Assembly (NCBI RefSeq): GCF_003286085.1
Contig: NW_020825343.1
Span: forward strand, 682,001 to 746,000
Origin: Drosophila persimilis
Taxonomy: Eukaryota; Arthropoda; Insecta; Diptera; Drosophilidae
DNA length: 64,000 nucleotides
Direction: 5' to 3'
Numbering within the stretch: position 1 is the stretch's first letter; the number at the start of each line of letters is the position of its first letter. The notes under the pieces were generated by a model that saw only the letters and a list, made by a program, of their open reading frames with translations, had not been told where the DNA came from and made no database searches. Both the position numbers and the translations under genes were made by a program. Positions 47,233-62,300 of this stretch are shown piece after piece.

Positions 47233-49982
47233 TGGGTACACCCATACAAACGATACAGCTACAAATATTTATACACTTACAGCCGCACAGCTGCAGACGC
47301 AACCGAAGTTGTTATTGTATTTCCTTCTATTCCCTAGAAAGAAAGCGCGAAGAATATTTGCAGAGCTATTCAAGTGTGTATTGAACGTGTGTTAGGTGTG
47401 TGGTACCGAGTCGGGGAAAGCGGTTTTTAAAGGGTAGAGGGTTGTGCGGTGGTCAAGTGGTCGAGTGGTGGAACGACGACAGGGTGTATTTTAAGGGATA
47501 GCCCTCGAAAATCCCTGTCCCTGGTCTGGTCAGCACTGGTATAGCAATCGAGCAAGCAATGTTAAGGTAAATAAATTTTCAGCAGAAATGCTCAACAATT
47601 ATATGAAATTGCTTGGAAAGAAGAATGAGTCAACCAGGATAGGAGAGGAAAATAGAAGCTGTGAAAACGAACACAAGCAAGATGTGGTTTTACCAGAAGC
47701 AAGGGATGTGTCCTTCGATAGAAAGAGTTCTAGAGTTCTCACTAGATTACCCGATTAAAGATCTGATTAAAATGAAGATCAAATTTTCTGCTTTGTGTAT
47801 AGAATATATTCCCTTTAATTCCACTTACTATAGTATTCAATGTTGTTTCCCAGCCATTTCTTTCGTTATTTAAGGACCAAAACAACAGGGAGAACATTAA
47901 AAAGCATAGCGAAATTCCCAGTAGCAAAACCTCAGGACAAGATAGAAGCAGAACAGGACACGAGCAGAGAATCTTCCATGCAAGAAATAAGAAAATGCCA
48001 CTGCCAGACATCCAACAAGAGCAGCAGTGCCACAACCTCAGCATCTACCCCACTGGCCGACCCGCAATCATTGTCATTCGTAATTTGATTCAATAGCGGA
48101 AATGAAAATTGAATTTTATTCAAACACAAAAGCCAATTGAAGTCTATTATTGTTTATGTAACTAATTTTATTTAAATATAAGTCAATTTCAAAGGGAGCT
48201 GGCGAAGAGACCAGCCATACCTCCAATATCTCGTGTATGCAAAGTGAGTAGAAAACAGGATAAATATTTGCCGGAGAACGACGACAATCAGTGGCATCAG
48301 TAGGCAGATATATGGATATACTCGTATGTATGCCACAGGAACGATATAATTGTGGACTGGCGCCTGAAAGTAACTGACCCATTTCCCAGCCTGATTCTGA
48401 TTCTGATGCCATCCCACGTCTCGCTCCTTGGCTGAGGGCCAACAAACAATCAGTAGAAGGCCCCGACAAAGGGGTAAGTCTCCTTGGCCCTAGTGAAAAT
48501 TGTGCTGTGCCCCATCCATCAGCTGTTTTTTCTGGAAAGAGCACTTTTTGTAGTTAATTTTCAGCTCTCATTCTCCGTTTCTAGACAGCGACAAAGTGCC
48601 CTTTGCGGCACTGGGTTTCTTTGCGGGTTTCCCCTCCTCGATCTCTTCGTTGCCTTCATTTTTTGTTTGTTATTTTGATTGATTAGATTGATCGTGTAAG
48701 AAATTTATTTGAGTCTCATCTCCCTCTCTCAGCACTTATTTAAAACTTGAAAAAAATAAATCTAGCAGCCAAATCATTGTCAGGCCCTTCGCTTTGGCTT
48801 TGCTTTCGTGGGGCCTGAAGTTTAAAGCCGCAAAAACCAATCATCAACACATCTTAGGACCTCATCCAACTCAATGACATCTTCAGGAGCTGCTCCATCT
48901 TCATCTTCATCGTCTTCGTCTAGTTCTTTATTCAGTGCCAGCATCATTAGTGCAAATGATTTCTTATTCAATGCTATGGTTGCTTGGCTTGGCTTTCCCA
49001 CATTCCTTGCCTTCTCGTTTTTTCCCACTCAGGGTTCATCGATTTTCTTGATGGAAATATTCAGGCTCTGCCTGCGCCTTCATTCTCCACAACAAAAGCG
49101 GAGGTTTTCTTATTGACTTTGGCTATAATAATCCTGTATTTGTTTTCTATACTCTTTCCTGGCAAAAATTGAACAAATTGTTCTTCTTTGGTTGCCGCTC
49201 TGTTATCTTTAATATTGATTATGTGCAATATCTCAGAGCTCGACCAGCATGAGAAGAAAATTTTCCATTTCTGTTTTGTGCCATCGAATACGATTTCGCA
49301 TTTGCGGAGAGGCTGAAACCGAGACAAGAGAGAGCAAATACCAGAGCATGAAATGTCACCACTTTTCACGGAACAGAACAGAATAGAAGAGGAAAAGGAC
49401 TCTTGTTCATATCCTGGCTAAGGCATTTAAAGACCAACAAGTAAGAAAAGATCAGATCCAGTGATGTCACCAAGGACAAAATTACAGCAAAAAAAGGAAC
49501 TGAAAATAAATGAAAGCCAAGACCAGAAGTCAAAGCGAGGCAAAAAACAATAAAGAGGGCAGATGTGTATTTGGGAATCTGTGAATTTAATGAAAGAAAT
49601 TTAAGATGAATCCGAATGAGTAAATAGATGTCAGAGAAAATAACGAAAAATATCTGATTTCTGGCTAAAGCCTTCCAAATTAAAAAAAATTTTGGTTGCA
49701 AATCTTATGATCCCCAGGGCAATTACTTCCTCTTTTTTATGAGCGGGAATACAATTCATAAATACAATTCTCAAATTACATTTTAATGTCGTCAGAAAAC
49801 GGAGGAGCGGAGAACACATTTGAGTAAAAACTTTAAATGAAATTCTATTAAAACTTTTATAGAACCTGCTCGCCTCTCGGCTGCCATAATGCGAAATGAT
49901 TATCTTGAATTATTTATTCACAAAATTACAAACACATAAAAAAGGAAAAGCACAAAAATGTACACGTGATGATATAAATTTA

Positions 49983-50070
49983 TGCACACATGTCCTACCC
50001 TTGACGATCCCATTCTCTGTCGTCTCTGTCGAGAATTCTCGATGGACTTGCTGGATTTCAGTTCACATTA
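49983..50070 (+). repeat. Dispersed repeat, copy 2
   Basis: GCACACATGTCCTACCC leads to GACGATCCCATTC and then GTCGAGAATTCTCGATGGAC and TTGCTGG. It matches about 4585-4675 in the same orientation with scattered differences. The DINE-1 arms are absent here, so the central segment moves or moved independently of them. Confidence 0.5.
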
Positions 50071-53000
50071 AATAAATAACCCAAAAACTCTTCAACTTTC
50101 ATGAATATTAAAACCAGCAGATTTTTCAGCAAAAAAAACCCAAAAAAGGTGACGCGGCTCCTCCCCTCCCGTCCCATCACCCGATGAGAAGAGTTGAGTG
50201 TCCACACAGCCGTTGCTCATACGCTACGTGGACGACTCGGATAAAATGTAAAATGTGCATTTAAATTGAATTCCTTAATTAATTCGCGGCAACGCCCAGT
50301 GCACTGGTCCTGCACCCAGTCCTCTGGTACTGTGCAGGGTCCACAGGTCTCTCTTGGAGTCCCGGAGAAGCAAGGGAAGCTTGAACGAAAGGTGTTGCCA
50401 CGACCGCAGAGAATTGTTATCAGATTTTAAAATTATACATTTTATACTCATTGCTGATATAGTGAAAAACCAGGAGATTTTCTTAGTCCTGCCCAGTGCC
50501 TTATTGTCCTGATTAAAGCACGTTACAGGAATCTCTATATATTTACAATGCAATTAACAAATATAATATCTGAAATGTTTTATTATCCTGGAAGATTCTT
50601 CGTAATCGTTCCCTGATCAAAATTTCCACAAAATATATTATTCCATCTTGAATATTTATCACTCATGTCTCACAGCCTATTGTAAAAATTGTGCAGACAC
50701 CCTTCTCTGTCAGGTCATTTTGGTGAAGTGAAACTTTTTTAGCTGAAAATTATGCAAAAACTCAGAATTTCAGATGGATAAACTTTGGCGCTGTTCAGCT
50801 TGAAGTTTGCCAACTAATAATAGACACCAGCAGAAAGCTGACTACCAACTCTCCGCTTAATTAAAATGCATTAAGATGGGACACGTGACCTCAGTGCTAA
50901 TGACGAGTCGGAGAAGCAAAGAAAAGCAAACCAGGCCTATTTCTAAATCTGAATTTATACGATCCGACATTTTATGAGAAATATATTGCAGAAATATATG
51001 TATGCCCCATGGAACAAAGTCCTGAAAAAAATCCCATATAAGTGATGAGCCCTGGGCCAGCTTTGATAGTTTTTACCCCCGCACTCAGCAGTAACATATG
51101 ATAATGGTCAAATTTCTGTCCTGCCATAACATTGTCCAGTTTTTTGTAAATATATTTTCCGCTTGTTTGGCCAACACGTAACATGTGTTTTAGTTTACAA
51201 CAGGAAAAGGAATACAAAAAACATATAAAAAAATGGGGGGAAAAATGAAAAATGAACACACAAAATAAGGGTCAAGCCGAAACGGTGAAATATTTCGCAA
51301 TGAATGGGAGGACGAAACTAGCTTCGACTAACGAGATGGCTTTGTGTGGGACTCGTAAAAGACGATTTAGGATTCTTCCCCAGATGATATACTTTTTAAT
51401 ATCACATACCTTCTAGTCCAATCTCCATCCAGTAACCCAATCCACCCGACCATATACCACGACTACAGGGCATGTTAGACCGCATCAAACCCCAGAAATA
51501 AAATGACTAAATCTACGGAGCGTGAAAAAATGAGGGCACGTACATGCCACCCTCCTTTCCTTCTTTATTTAGGAGACATTCGAGTCCGCGGCCATGTGTG
51601 AAATAAATTTCATAAATTTCACACGGAAAAATTAATAACTTTTTAAAAGGCCACAAAAAATGTACTGCAAGCGCCAAACAGCTTCTTTTCTCCTCTATAT
51701 CCTTCACGGAATCTCCTTTGAAATTTGTACATTATTCATCCCTGGGGATCGGCTGGAAAAATATGCTTAAAAAGTGTATAATAAGAAGCCAACAAGCCAA
51801 ATTTGTTGGCAGCCAAACTAGAAATTAAAGGCAGCCGGAGATGGAGAGAGAGTTCAAGTCCAACAAGTGACAAAAAAGGAAAAAATTTGAAAATAAAATA
51901 ATAGAAAAGCAGGACAAAGTATTGGCGGACAGCGGAGTAATTTAGGGTGGGGTCTGGGGCACCACGGGAAGTGCTGAATCACCGGAAAACCATTAAAGGA
52001 AGTCACAACTATTGATTATGTCGGCAGCCACTGAAGGGATGGGCTTCCAGGGGGAGATTCTCTACTCAGAGTGGGGAAGAACAGCTAAAAATGGCTTTGT
52101 GTGTGCAAGGAGCGGAAAAATTATGATAGCGCTTCCACCAGTGCCGTCCGAGCGGGCCTTGGCACACAAATACAATTTTGCATGCAGTCGAGAGATGGGT
52201 GCATGGGTGGTAATGGCTCTGGGAAATTGAATTTGATGGCTTTTATTTGCAACTTTAATTGCAGGCGACGATCCTTTGTCCGTGAAAAGGGTATTAGGGT
52301 TCCCTTGACTACTCTGGGTGTGCTCTTCGTGTTCGATTTCAGCATCCAAATACCCTTTTAAACTCGTGAAGTAACTGAATGTGTAAGAAACCAATATATT
52401 GGGACAACTGATGGAAAATTTTGATGTAAATCATAGTACATCCCAAATTCGTTGTCGCCTTCTTAGATTCAGAAAACATTCCCTCTATCATTTACCAAAT
52501 TTTTGCTGTTGTTATTTTGCTCTATGTAAAATATTTTTTTTGGGTGATGTAAAAAAAGACGGAAAAGCGGAAGCATCGCTCCAAAATCATGGCGAGATAA
52601 ATTGCCAAAGATAGCAGAATAGAAGGCAATGCCGATGAACCGCCTATGCAACGCCCTCGCCTCCGACCATGACTATTGAGGGCGGGGTCCATTGTTCAAA
52701 ATCAATTTAGTGTTGAATTGGTGCCAAGAATCTCATTTTCAAAAAGCGGACGTCAGTCGTGGATGCAGCGTATATAGGAAATGAAAATACCGGAAACGCA
52801 GAACGACTGAAAGGTGATGGTGGGGCGTTACACCAAAAAGGGAAGCGGAGAAGAAAACAGAGAGAAAGAGAGAAAATAGCTAGCATTGGAAAAAATGTGT
52901 TAATAACTTTTCAAATAAATGCTGAACTCAAAAAAGAGAAGAGTAAGCTTTGATTTGAGAGATTTTCTCTCTGACGGGGTTTAAGCCAAAGGCCAGAAGC

Positions 53001-54957
53001 ATGGTGTATGTCTGCTATGTTGTGTGTTGGTTCTACTCTATTTCAATACATAACTGAAGCGGCTAAGCCTCCAGCCAGCCATCCAGCCAACGAGCTAGTC
53101 CAGTCAGGAGTCGCTTTTCCACTGGCTTAGCGTTCAAATGGCAATGAGAGTGAGCTAAGATCTTAAAGGATTTTCCCCAGTAATTAGGGGACTCGCTCGT
53201 GTACCTCCAAATCAGATATGTTTCCAAAAGTTATTTAATTTAATTACACCTTTGCTTTACCAACAAAATGTCACTTACTTTTTCTCATAAAGCCTTATTT
53301 GGCAACACAGAAAAATCATATTAAGAGAAGGGCTAAAAAGTGTAAGAGTTAGAGGAGATTGAAAAAGAACGAAGTTTGTAGCACAACACTTTCGTTAAAA
53401 TTTGTTGGTCCGGAAGTTCAGAAACTCGTGCTCAGAATTTTTGCTTTGGCCTCAGCCTATCTTTTCTTTCTTCATTCTTTATTCTTTCTTTGACATATTC
53501 TTTTTCTTTTTCTAAAATTGTTACGCTTGGGTCAGCTGAGAGGAAAAAAAAAAACGCAGTGCCACCTAAGGGTCATCACAGTAGAGATCCGGAGATTCCA
53601 GATCTGAAAACCAAACACCATCTATTTTTTAGGTTATAACTATAATTTATTTCTGGAGGAATTTCGAGGGCTCTCGCTTGCGTCAGGGTCAGGGTGTGGC
53701 TTTGGTCTCTTCCCTCTTTGGCGATTGATCAGGGCGGTTTCTTTTAGCACACACCAAGAGATTGAGAGTGAGAGAAAAGTATATTCCGCCAGTTCGAGGG
53801 AAGGGAATTTGTAATTGTTGTATCGCCAGTTCGACGCACAGGTAAGCTCTTAAAAAGGGAAGACATTCGGCTCGTCAGTCAGCAATTTTCACTGTAATAG
53901 GGTGTGGCTTTGGAACGACTCGAATCTGCAGAAGTGGAGCGCAACGCGACGATCAACTGACCGGGATTGACTTTTTATAACCTTTTCCTGAGACGCCGTG
54001 GCTTCACTGGAAACTATTGCATAAGGAAGAAAACACATTGCAGCTCAAATTTTGGATGCTTCTGCGAGCATCCAACATCACAATTCTTCTTCAAACCAAA
54101 TACTTCGACCATCTGACCCATCAGTTATAGACGTTACCGAATTGCATTAAATTGCAGAGCTCAGTTCCAATTAAACAATGTTCCCTGGAAATTCCGCAAA
54201 TTAAATCTAGAATGGAGCATGAAAATGCAATCAACATTATTGGTTGGTAAAATTTTACAGACAGACCTCGAACCGTGCTCGAAATGTGCGTCTGGTTGAG
54301 GGGATGTCGAAGATGCAAATGCACAAGCTATGCAACTAATTGAATTTGGTCTCAATGTTGCCTCAATCTTCTGTACTAGCCCCAAACAGTGGCTGCTAAA
54401 AGTGTGCGTTTTGCAAACATTGACACACCGCCGCAAGAGTGCCTTTTGTCTGTGCTCTTATCTGGCCATCCACTCATCTTCCCGGCTCCAGTAAATGATT
54501 CTGCATATTAACAACTTGGTTAGCCACAAAAGCAAACAAAGTGGCTTTTAATCTAACCATTATTAAGAGACAGAATTGCTTTGGCAATGAGGGAGAAAAC
54601 GAGTGTGGAAGGTGTGGAGACTCAAGGCAGACAAAAGCAGAATAGCAGGAATAGCAATAAAATCAGCAGGAACAATGCCACGTGGCGTATGAGTAATACA
54701 AAATTAGAAAATATTTCTCAAAAATTATTAACACCCACTATGAGCCGTATTTGGTAGAAAAAAATCGAATAAGGATAAACTCTCCCTAGAATGCGGCTAC
54801 ACCATTCCTCCAAAATATAGTCTTTCACGAATTACATGGAGAATTACATCTGGCGGAGATGGAATATCCATTGGAAAGCAAGGGTATGTTATACATTGTA
54901 TTATATCTATTATATTGTCAAAAAAATTATCTACAGAGTATTATACTCTCTTCGCTC

Positions 54958-54991
<34 letters not shown>

Positions 54992-54992
54992 G
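54958..54992. repeat. (GA)n microsatellite, one interruption
   Basis: Two GA runs split by an AAAG unit. Confidence 0.85.
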
Positions 54993-56012
54993 CGATAACC
55001 ATGACACTAAAGACAAATAAAACTTACTCAAAAATTAAACTAGAATTTCAGGACGACAGCACCGGAGACCAGACGGGGTCAAGAGACCCAGAGCCAGGGC
55101 CAGTCCTGGCCAGGCCCACGAATCATTAATTCATAAGGCTGTAATTTGCTTTCTTGTCCCAGCAGCGAGGCAGGTCAGCAGACCAGACCCGAGTAGTATA
55201 CCTTTCGGTCATTTGCGCTGCAAATTATAAGCAGACAAATATCCCAGACATCGCAGTGAGAAGAGGACTGAGAACTACAGTTACTTCCAACAATGTGTGC
55301 TCACAAAGAGCCCAGAGAACTTATTTGCGGTTTCCCAGTTTGACTAGCAATAACCCCCAGCCTGATGAAGGCTGAATGCAAAATTTTGCTGACATGCCCG
55401 GGGCAGGGCGAGTCTCCTTTCGATTCTCTGTAACTGATTTTGACATTTTGTAATGACAAAACAAAGCATTCTCCCAAGTCTCACTCTCTTCCTCTGTGGC
55501 ACTGTTTGTCTTCCTGCCACTCATGGACTATGCATCTTCTCTGTATTCTCATGTCTTCAACTAATGTCAATCGTTGTCACCAGTTTGGGTTTGGCGGAAA
55601 TTAGAAATCAAAATGTAAAGTCCTGGCTCTGTCAGATAGTGTGCACTGTACAGGGAAATCAAACCTACCCTCCCTTCCGTAGGAGATAATCGTGTTGGCC
55701 CTTCTGTGTGGCTATGGGATTGTCAGTTTTAGCCACAGAAAGCATTGAAAATCGAAAATCATACAACCTTATCTTTATTGGCAGACTTATCCATGCCTGT
55801 ACCTCGCTACAAATCGCAATTATAATTAACATTGTAAACTTTGACCAGGAAAAAGCATAAGTCTATCCCCTGCACTCTCTATTTTCCTTTCCACTCTATA
55901 ACCTTTCATTCGAGTACATTCGCATTGCAAGACCCCAAAACGAATCCATAGCTTCGGGGGCTAAAACAACAATTAAAATGGGTCTGGGTGACGGAGAGGT
56001 AAAGGCATGTAC

Positions 56013-56036
56013 AGAGAGAGAGAGAGAGAGAGAGAG
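56013..56036. repeat. (GA)n microsatellite
   Basis: Uninterrupted GA run ending in GGGGG. It lies about 265 bp from a CT tract on the same strand. Confidence 0.85.
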
Positions 56037-56300
56037 GGGGCGGGCGGCTTACAGCTCGACTGTGCTGAATGTTAACAGTAACAATGCCACAACTACAATT
56101 GTAATGATGAAATAAAAGTCAAGTTAATACAATAGCTCCGCAGAAAACAACAACAGCAACAGCAAAAACAGGAACCCAAACATGAAACTCATTCAGGCTA
56201 TGGCTCTGGCTATGGGGCTCGGTGGCAGGTGGTAGGGGTGGGATTGTGAGGTGGAATAACGGAAATACGACTACCCCTATTATCAGGAAGGACTCGCCCG

Positions 56301-56353
56301 CTCTCTCCCTATCTCTTTCTCTCTCTCTCTCTCTCCCTCTCTCTCTCTCTCTC
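56301..56353. repeat. (CT)n tract, interrupted
   Basis: CT repeats with CCT and TTT interruptions. Together with the GA tract at 56013-56036 it forms an inverted purine/pyrimidine pair. Confidence 0.85.
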
Positions 56354-59300
56354 ACCCTGCCCTATCCATCTCTTTCGTCTCTCTGGTACTGTTACTCGTT
56401 AGCATTACATGAAAGTGCAACTTTTTAACAATAAAACCAACAGGAAAAGAAACAACAAGAACAAGAAACAATTGTAATACATAGTGTTATAATAAAAACC
56501 AGAGTGAAGCCTTCGAGTACGAAATATGGACTCATGGGTACCCTGTAAGATAAGCGAAGATTTACTTATAGTGCTCATCGTAGATTATTTGATATACTTA
56601 CTGTAGCAGCTCGCGTAAATCGAATGCGTGAAATTTTTTACTCCTGGAATCAAACCTTTTGCCCTTTAACGCAATGGTAGATTCGTCGAATGATGCGTCG
56701 ACATTCGCTGTACAGACACGTATAGATGAACGGATACATCCGTTTCGAATGATATGAATAAGGACCATTCGGACCTAGCGATTCGGAATTTTGTTCACGA
56801 TGATAATTCGTTAGGAATATCAATATTGTGAGGAAATTACTAGCTCGCTCTCAGAGGCATTGGGCGCTCTTTTCAACTAATATTAAAACATGAAAGCCCG
56901 AGAACACATTTTCCACAACAAATAGTCCCACAAGGAGACTGCTTGATTTGATTTAAAATACAGTAACATCCAAGTGGAACCAACATCTTCCGAGAATATA
57001 CGACTATATACCCAACCAGCTACCAGGTATTATAGTCAGCTTGTTTCACCTCTCCTGCGACCCTCCCAAATATACGTATGAGATGTTAAGCCTTCTCTGT
57101 CTATAACATATACGCCCCGAAAAAAGGCCTGAGTTTTTGTGTGTTTATATGTCGCTTTCTCTGTGCAACCCAAACACACACACACACAAACTTACTCTCT
57201 CTCATCTTCTCTTTGGTACCGGTCTCTGGTTGCATGCAAGTTCAAAGCTGTTGTACCCCAGAGCTGAGCTTTCTTCTTCAGGCTGAGCAACACCCCATGC
57301 CACATACCATCCCCACCTAATGCTCCATTCGTGTGGCTGGGAGCCTGGTGGCGAGAGACTAACAGTAGACCAAGTGCCGCAGGTGCAAAGTGTAAATGAA
57401 GACTGATTGCAGTGCACATGATTTTGTGTCGACAAGCAGGGAGTGTGACCGGAGGGGAGACGGGTGCACAAAGGGGGGATAAAAAACGTTACTGTTCGCC
57501 CTTGTTTGCCGAAAAGGGGGGTAATTGTGGTTAAGTGCTGGTTTATTGGTTTGGCAAAAGGGCTTAAAAGATGTATGTATGTATATGCAGTAGGTAGCGC
57601 GACGGAAAACGAATCTGGCGCCCTGGTACTCGTACACTCGCTCGTATGACTAAGGTTAGCGGCAAGTTTTTGGGTAGCACCAGCACCACCACCACCGCCC
57701 CTTTTGAAGGCCAAAGTTGAGAGTGTGTGTTTGGGAGCATGTTGAACATGGTTGTAATGATAGCTTGTTGCCTGACCAGCGACATGATAAGAGAGTACAA
57801 AGGGAGAAAGGTTAAGTTTTCAGGGTAATCGAGATTGTTTGAATGAAATTCTAATTAAAATCTGAGGCGTCCAAGGGCGTCATTTAGTCCGTTTAGAAAA
57901 CGGCAACAGCAGAAAAGACACACTTAACCTTGAGTTCCTTTTTACAATTATCATAAGCGGCACTCGAAGAGTATAAGGAAGTATTCTTGATCATCCATCA
58001 ACAATAATCGAGTCCGTCCCTTCGCTCCATCTAATATTTACATTGACATTTAGCAACCAACTTTGTGTCTTCTCCAAAGACAAGTCAGAGAAAATAATCA
58101 ATCTGGCCCTTTTGCGAGCAGCTATACCCAATATAAAGAGAGAGAGGGTAAGAAAGAATGGGCCAGATTACCAATTCCATCGTTTACGTATAAACAAGTA
58201 TGAAATATATTGTGAAAGTTGCATAAATCATAAAAGTAGACATGTGTATACTGACTGTGTGCCAGGTATGGTATCACGTACCGACTCATTTCGGTCTGGT
58301 TTTATGTTTCCTCTCGAAATTAAATTCTAAAAATCATTCCACTGCTCTGAAGCACATTAAAATCATTCCCTTTTTAATTGAAACACAAACCCTCTGGCAA
58401 TACAGGCAGCCAGAGGAGAGCACGCCAAGGCCGCAGCAGAGGGACGTGGTGGTTCATTGGGGCTGGAGAGCACTTCACATATGCCCCAGACAGGGGCAGT
58501 CGTCAGAGCAGGGGAGCCGCTGTCGCTCACTTAAGTTAATACGCAAACCAAATGTCACTCAACATTATCAACAGCAAACGTAATCAGTTAAAACTTTTTT
58601 CCTCTCCGGACTACCATCCTTCCTCTATATTCCACCAACTCGTCCCTGCTGCTGTTCCTGCTGGTGTACGCTCAAACCCAACAGCAGTGGCAGTTGCAGT
58701 GGTTGTTGTTTTGCGAAAAGTTGGCAACATGTTTGTATTCTCTTTCAATTTTTCATGTGCCTCTGGATCGGCCCTGCCCCTGCCCTCCCTGAAAATTGGT
58801 GAGCAGAAAAACAACAGTCTGAGAATTTTTTGTAAAACGTTTCTATGGCCCAGACATAACGAAGATTGGATTCTCTGATCGAAGATTCAACAGTCTTTAT
58901 TAGATCTGATTATTACAAAGATTTCCTGGATGAATGCAGAATTTATATTCAGCCTGATATTAAATATGCTTCAAAATATTTCACTGATGTGTGGGTAATT
59001 ATGTAATCAGCGCCATAGTTAAAATAAATTCGTGGAATAACTGTTCTCTTACAACGTCTTATATCCCAGAAAAGAAGACTAATTTAACAACCTTTCAAGT
59101 ATGTGAGAATCATCTTTAAGGCCACGTGCCAAGCTCTCCATGAAGGGTATAAAAAATGCATGGCATGTGTTTCCATAGAGCTCTTCACTCCACTCCACTC
59201 CCCTCGTGCTACTCCTTCTCTAAGCCTGGTTAGGCCTATGGAAAAGTTATTTTATTTTGGCATTTGGTGGCATTTTTCGTTGACTGAGAGCTGAACACAA

Positions 59301-62300
59301 AACAGCAGCACAGAGAATGTCTAACTTCAGGTTTTTGTCGAGACCGGCTACCCTCTGTGCGGGTCTGATATACGAGGTCGTACGGGTATGTGTCGTAAGT
59401 GCTCGCGGTTTTTGCATATTTTTGGGCCGACAAACCTAGGGAGGGGAGGATGGAGTAGCGCCGGAGGGTACATGGCGTGTGTGGGCCACTTGACAGCCGT
59501 TTAAATGCATTAAAAATTACCTACTCCAACATGAGCAGAGCAAAGGCGAGGGCGTGCAGAGCAGGGGCGGCAATGGCAAACATGTCAGCCGCCAAATTTC
59601 ACATGCGAAATTGTGCATGGCAGTGGGGAGATAGGGCGGACCATGGGCAGAAACGGATCACGCCCACAAACAAGACGTCCCAAAATCAAATCAACAGAAA
59701 ATGGCGTGCCATCCAAATGACGACTACAACAATGAAGACGGGTTTCGATGAGTCTCCCCATGCCCCTCTAGGGCAAAAGACAGCAAAAGGGTTTGGCCCA
59801 AAGCTGCTGAGGCAAAAGGAATAGATGCGGAGAGGGAAAACAGGCCACAGACAGCAGGACTGGCCCGACTAGTTAACGCAAATTGAAATTGTTGTAGCCG
59901 CAGACAACAAAAAAAAAAAGCCAGAGGAAACGAAGCAGACGAAGATATTCTCCCAGCTTGTTCGTGCATAAATCAAAGTCTGGGCTTAAAAGAAACGGGT
60001 AAAACTGAGGGAGCGATGGACAGAATGAAGAGAAAGGGAGCCAGAACTTTGAGAGCGAAGTAGATATATGAGACTATGAGAAAAAAAGGAGCTGTCAGAG
60101 TGCCCACGGCAGTTAAAACAACAATTAAATTGGACCGACTGTTTGGCCATTAAGTAATCCAGGCACCAGCCAAAATCTGTTACGAGTGCCAAATGTCTTA
60201 GGGAACTGATGTTAGCACCTCATAGAATCACTCTTTCCTTGATAGTTTTGAAAGTTATCTTGTCGAGTCTTCCCTCGACGGCTAGCTGTTCTTCGAATTT
60301 TTTCTGTTTCATCAAAACTCATCTCCAAAATATTATTTTTTTTTGCACGGAAGGCAACAGCGGTCTTTCTCTGAAGATAAGTGATAATCTCCTCTCTCTA
60401 AGCCGCCTATTTCTCCATTTATTTCGCAGGAACTCTCTTTATATCTCAACTTAAAGTTATCTTCATCATCTTCGCAATATTGCACTCCAAACTAGCGCTT
60501 TAAAGCGCCCCCTAGAAAGTTCAAACTGTCGTTAAGGTGTGCCTGCTCTTCATCTCTCTATCTTCTCTCCACTTCCTGGACTGTTCTGCTGCTCTTCTCT
60601 AGGCTGTCACACACGTCGCATGAGTTATATGCCCCCTCACTATTCTCGCACATATGCACATCTGTTCGTCCCTCTCTGCCGCTCACACTGTGTAGTTTTC
60701 CGCCTCACTCATAGCTAACTTTTGAGGCCTTATCTCGCACAGACTTGCACTCGAGGCTTATGAGAACGTGGAGAGCCATGGCGCTATGATTTAAGCGCAA
60801 ACTTCTCCCGCCAAGACAGTGGCTCTTCCACTTTTCCCTCGTATGTTACGCTTAGCCACAGCGACAGCCATCCGCCATACCCTGCTCCCCATACTCGAAT
60901 GCTGTCTCTGTCTCTTTCCCGAAAGGAACTTGAACAATTAACTATATTTTAATTGCTACACTCTGCCTTCTGCCCAGTGCTGGTAATTTATTTACAATTT
61001 TAACGCTCATTTTGCCAACTGAAGGAAATAAAAAAGGAAGCACAAATAAACATCAAAATGAAGTACAATGTTAGTGGAGATGCCGCGAAAGTGGCATACT
61101 CTTTCAAACGAAATACATGTACATTACTTATAGTATTTAAGAGGCATGTTCCGTCATGCCTACATGCATGCCTACGACATTCAGTGATCTCTCTTTTTGC
61201 GAAGTTTTGTCCATTTCCTGGAAATGCAGTTATATCTTCCTCTCTGATTGACCAGCTCTTCTTTTCTGTTGAGGTTCCATTCCAGACTCACTCAAAACGG
61301 ACGGCTCCTGTTAGGGTATCCAAAGAGAAACCACAGAAAACAAATAAAAAACAGAGCGGATGGTTGGGGGTGCTGCACAGAGCGGAGTTGAGTGACGGAC
61401 AGCGTCCGATGGGTTTTCGTTTTTCTGGTTTCTCTGGTTGTTCCTGGCTTTTCCCGGGTGCTCTTCTGTTGGTTGGTGCAAAAACGCATTACGCATGCAC
61501 TTTGCTCAACACTTGCGTTAATTTTATTCCGCCTATCCCCTTCCCTTCCCTTCACCCACCGGTGTACCGCACCACTGGCTGCCCCACTCGCTGTGTGTAC
61601 GTTTGTTTAAATATTCATTGCAAATTCCAATTGCATTTGCGCTTAAATTGGCAATACCCACAACCACCAGAGGAGAAGAGCACCAGAGCAGCACCAGAAC
61701 AGCAACAGGAGCAGGAGAAGAGCGGCAGCAGCTGTTGTTTCTTTTCTCTTTTTTTTTTTTTGTGTACTTTCCTTCTCTTTTTTTTAAGTTTGTTTAGCCG
61801 GTAATTGGAGAGGAATGTTCACAAGGGTATATTCGTGTTTGGAATATCTGTGTTCAAGCCAAATCCAGCGAATCAAAATAATATAAGTGGACTAATCGTT
61901 ACCACATCCCCTGACAAACAGAATTCCCACTACAAATCAGGAAAAGCCGCTGGAATCTCGGATCAACCAGAGCCAGAAAAAGACCACAAAGGGACACGGA
62001 CACGGCCACGGACCGGCCACGAAATCTATTATATTATTCGAATTTCTAATGAAATCCATACAGCAATTTTCCTCTTATGCATAAAATTTTGCATTAATGT
62101 GCAAACAGAAATATTTGGCCATAAACAAATGTTTAGCGACTAATTTGGCTCTGTAAAGTGAAATGCAAAATGCATAAATTCGATTGTGCACTCGGCCCTC
62201 ATCCGACGCTACCCAAACTAGATTTCGCCCAAAACATATTTAGTCAGATAAATTGGTTTAAGCTCCGACATCGCTGGGGCCATTAAAATGGGGAGACGAC

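Noticed and set aside
48822-49369. Two adjacent minus-strand frames, one with an acidic DEDDEDEDG stretch
   Set aside because: No start in good context, no family match and a stop between them. I could not decide between a relic and chance, so it is not annotated.
61058-61804. 248-codon plus-strand open frame with ATG
   Set aside because: Composition shifts along its length, there is no domain, and the C-terminus is Phe/Leu runs from T-tracts. It looks like a chance frame in stop-poor pyrimidine sequence.
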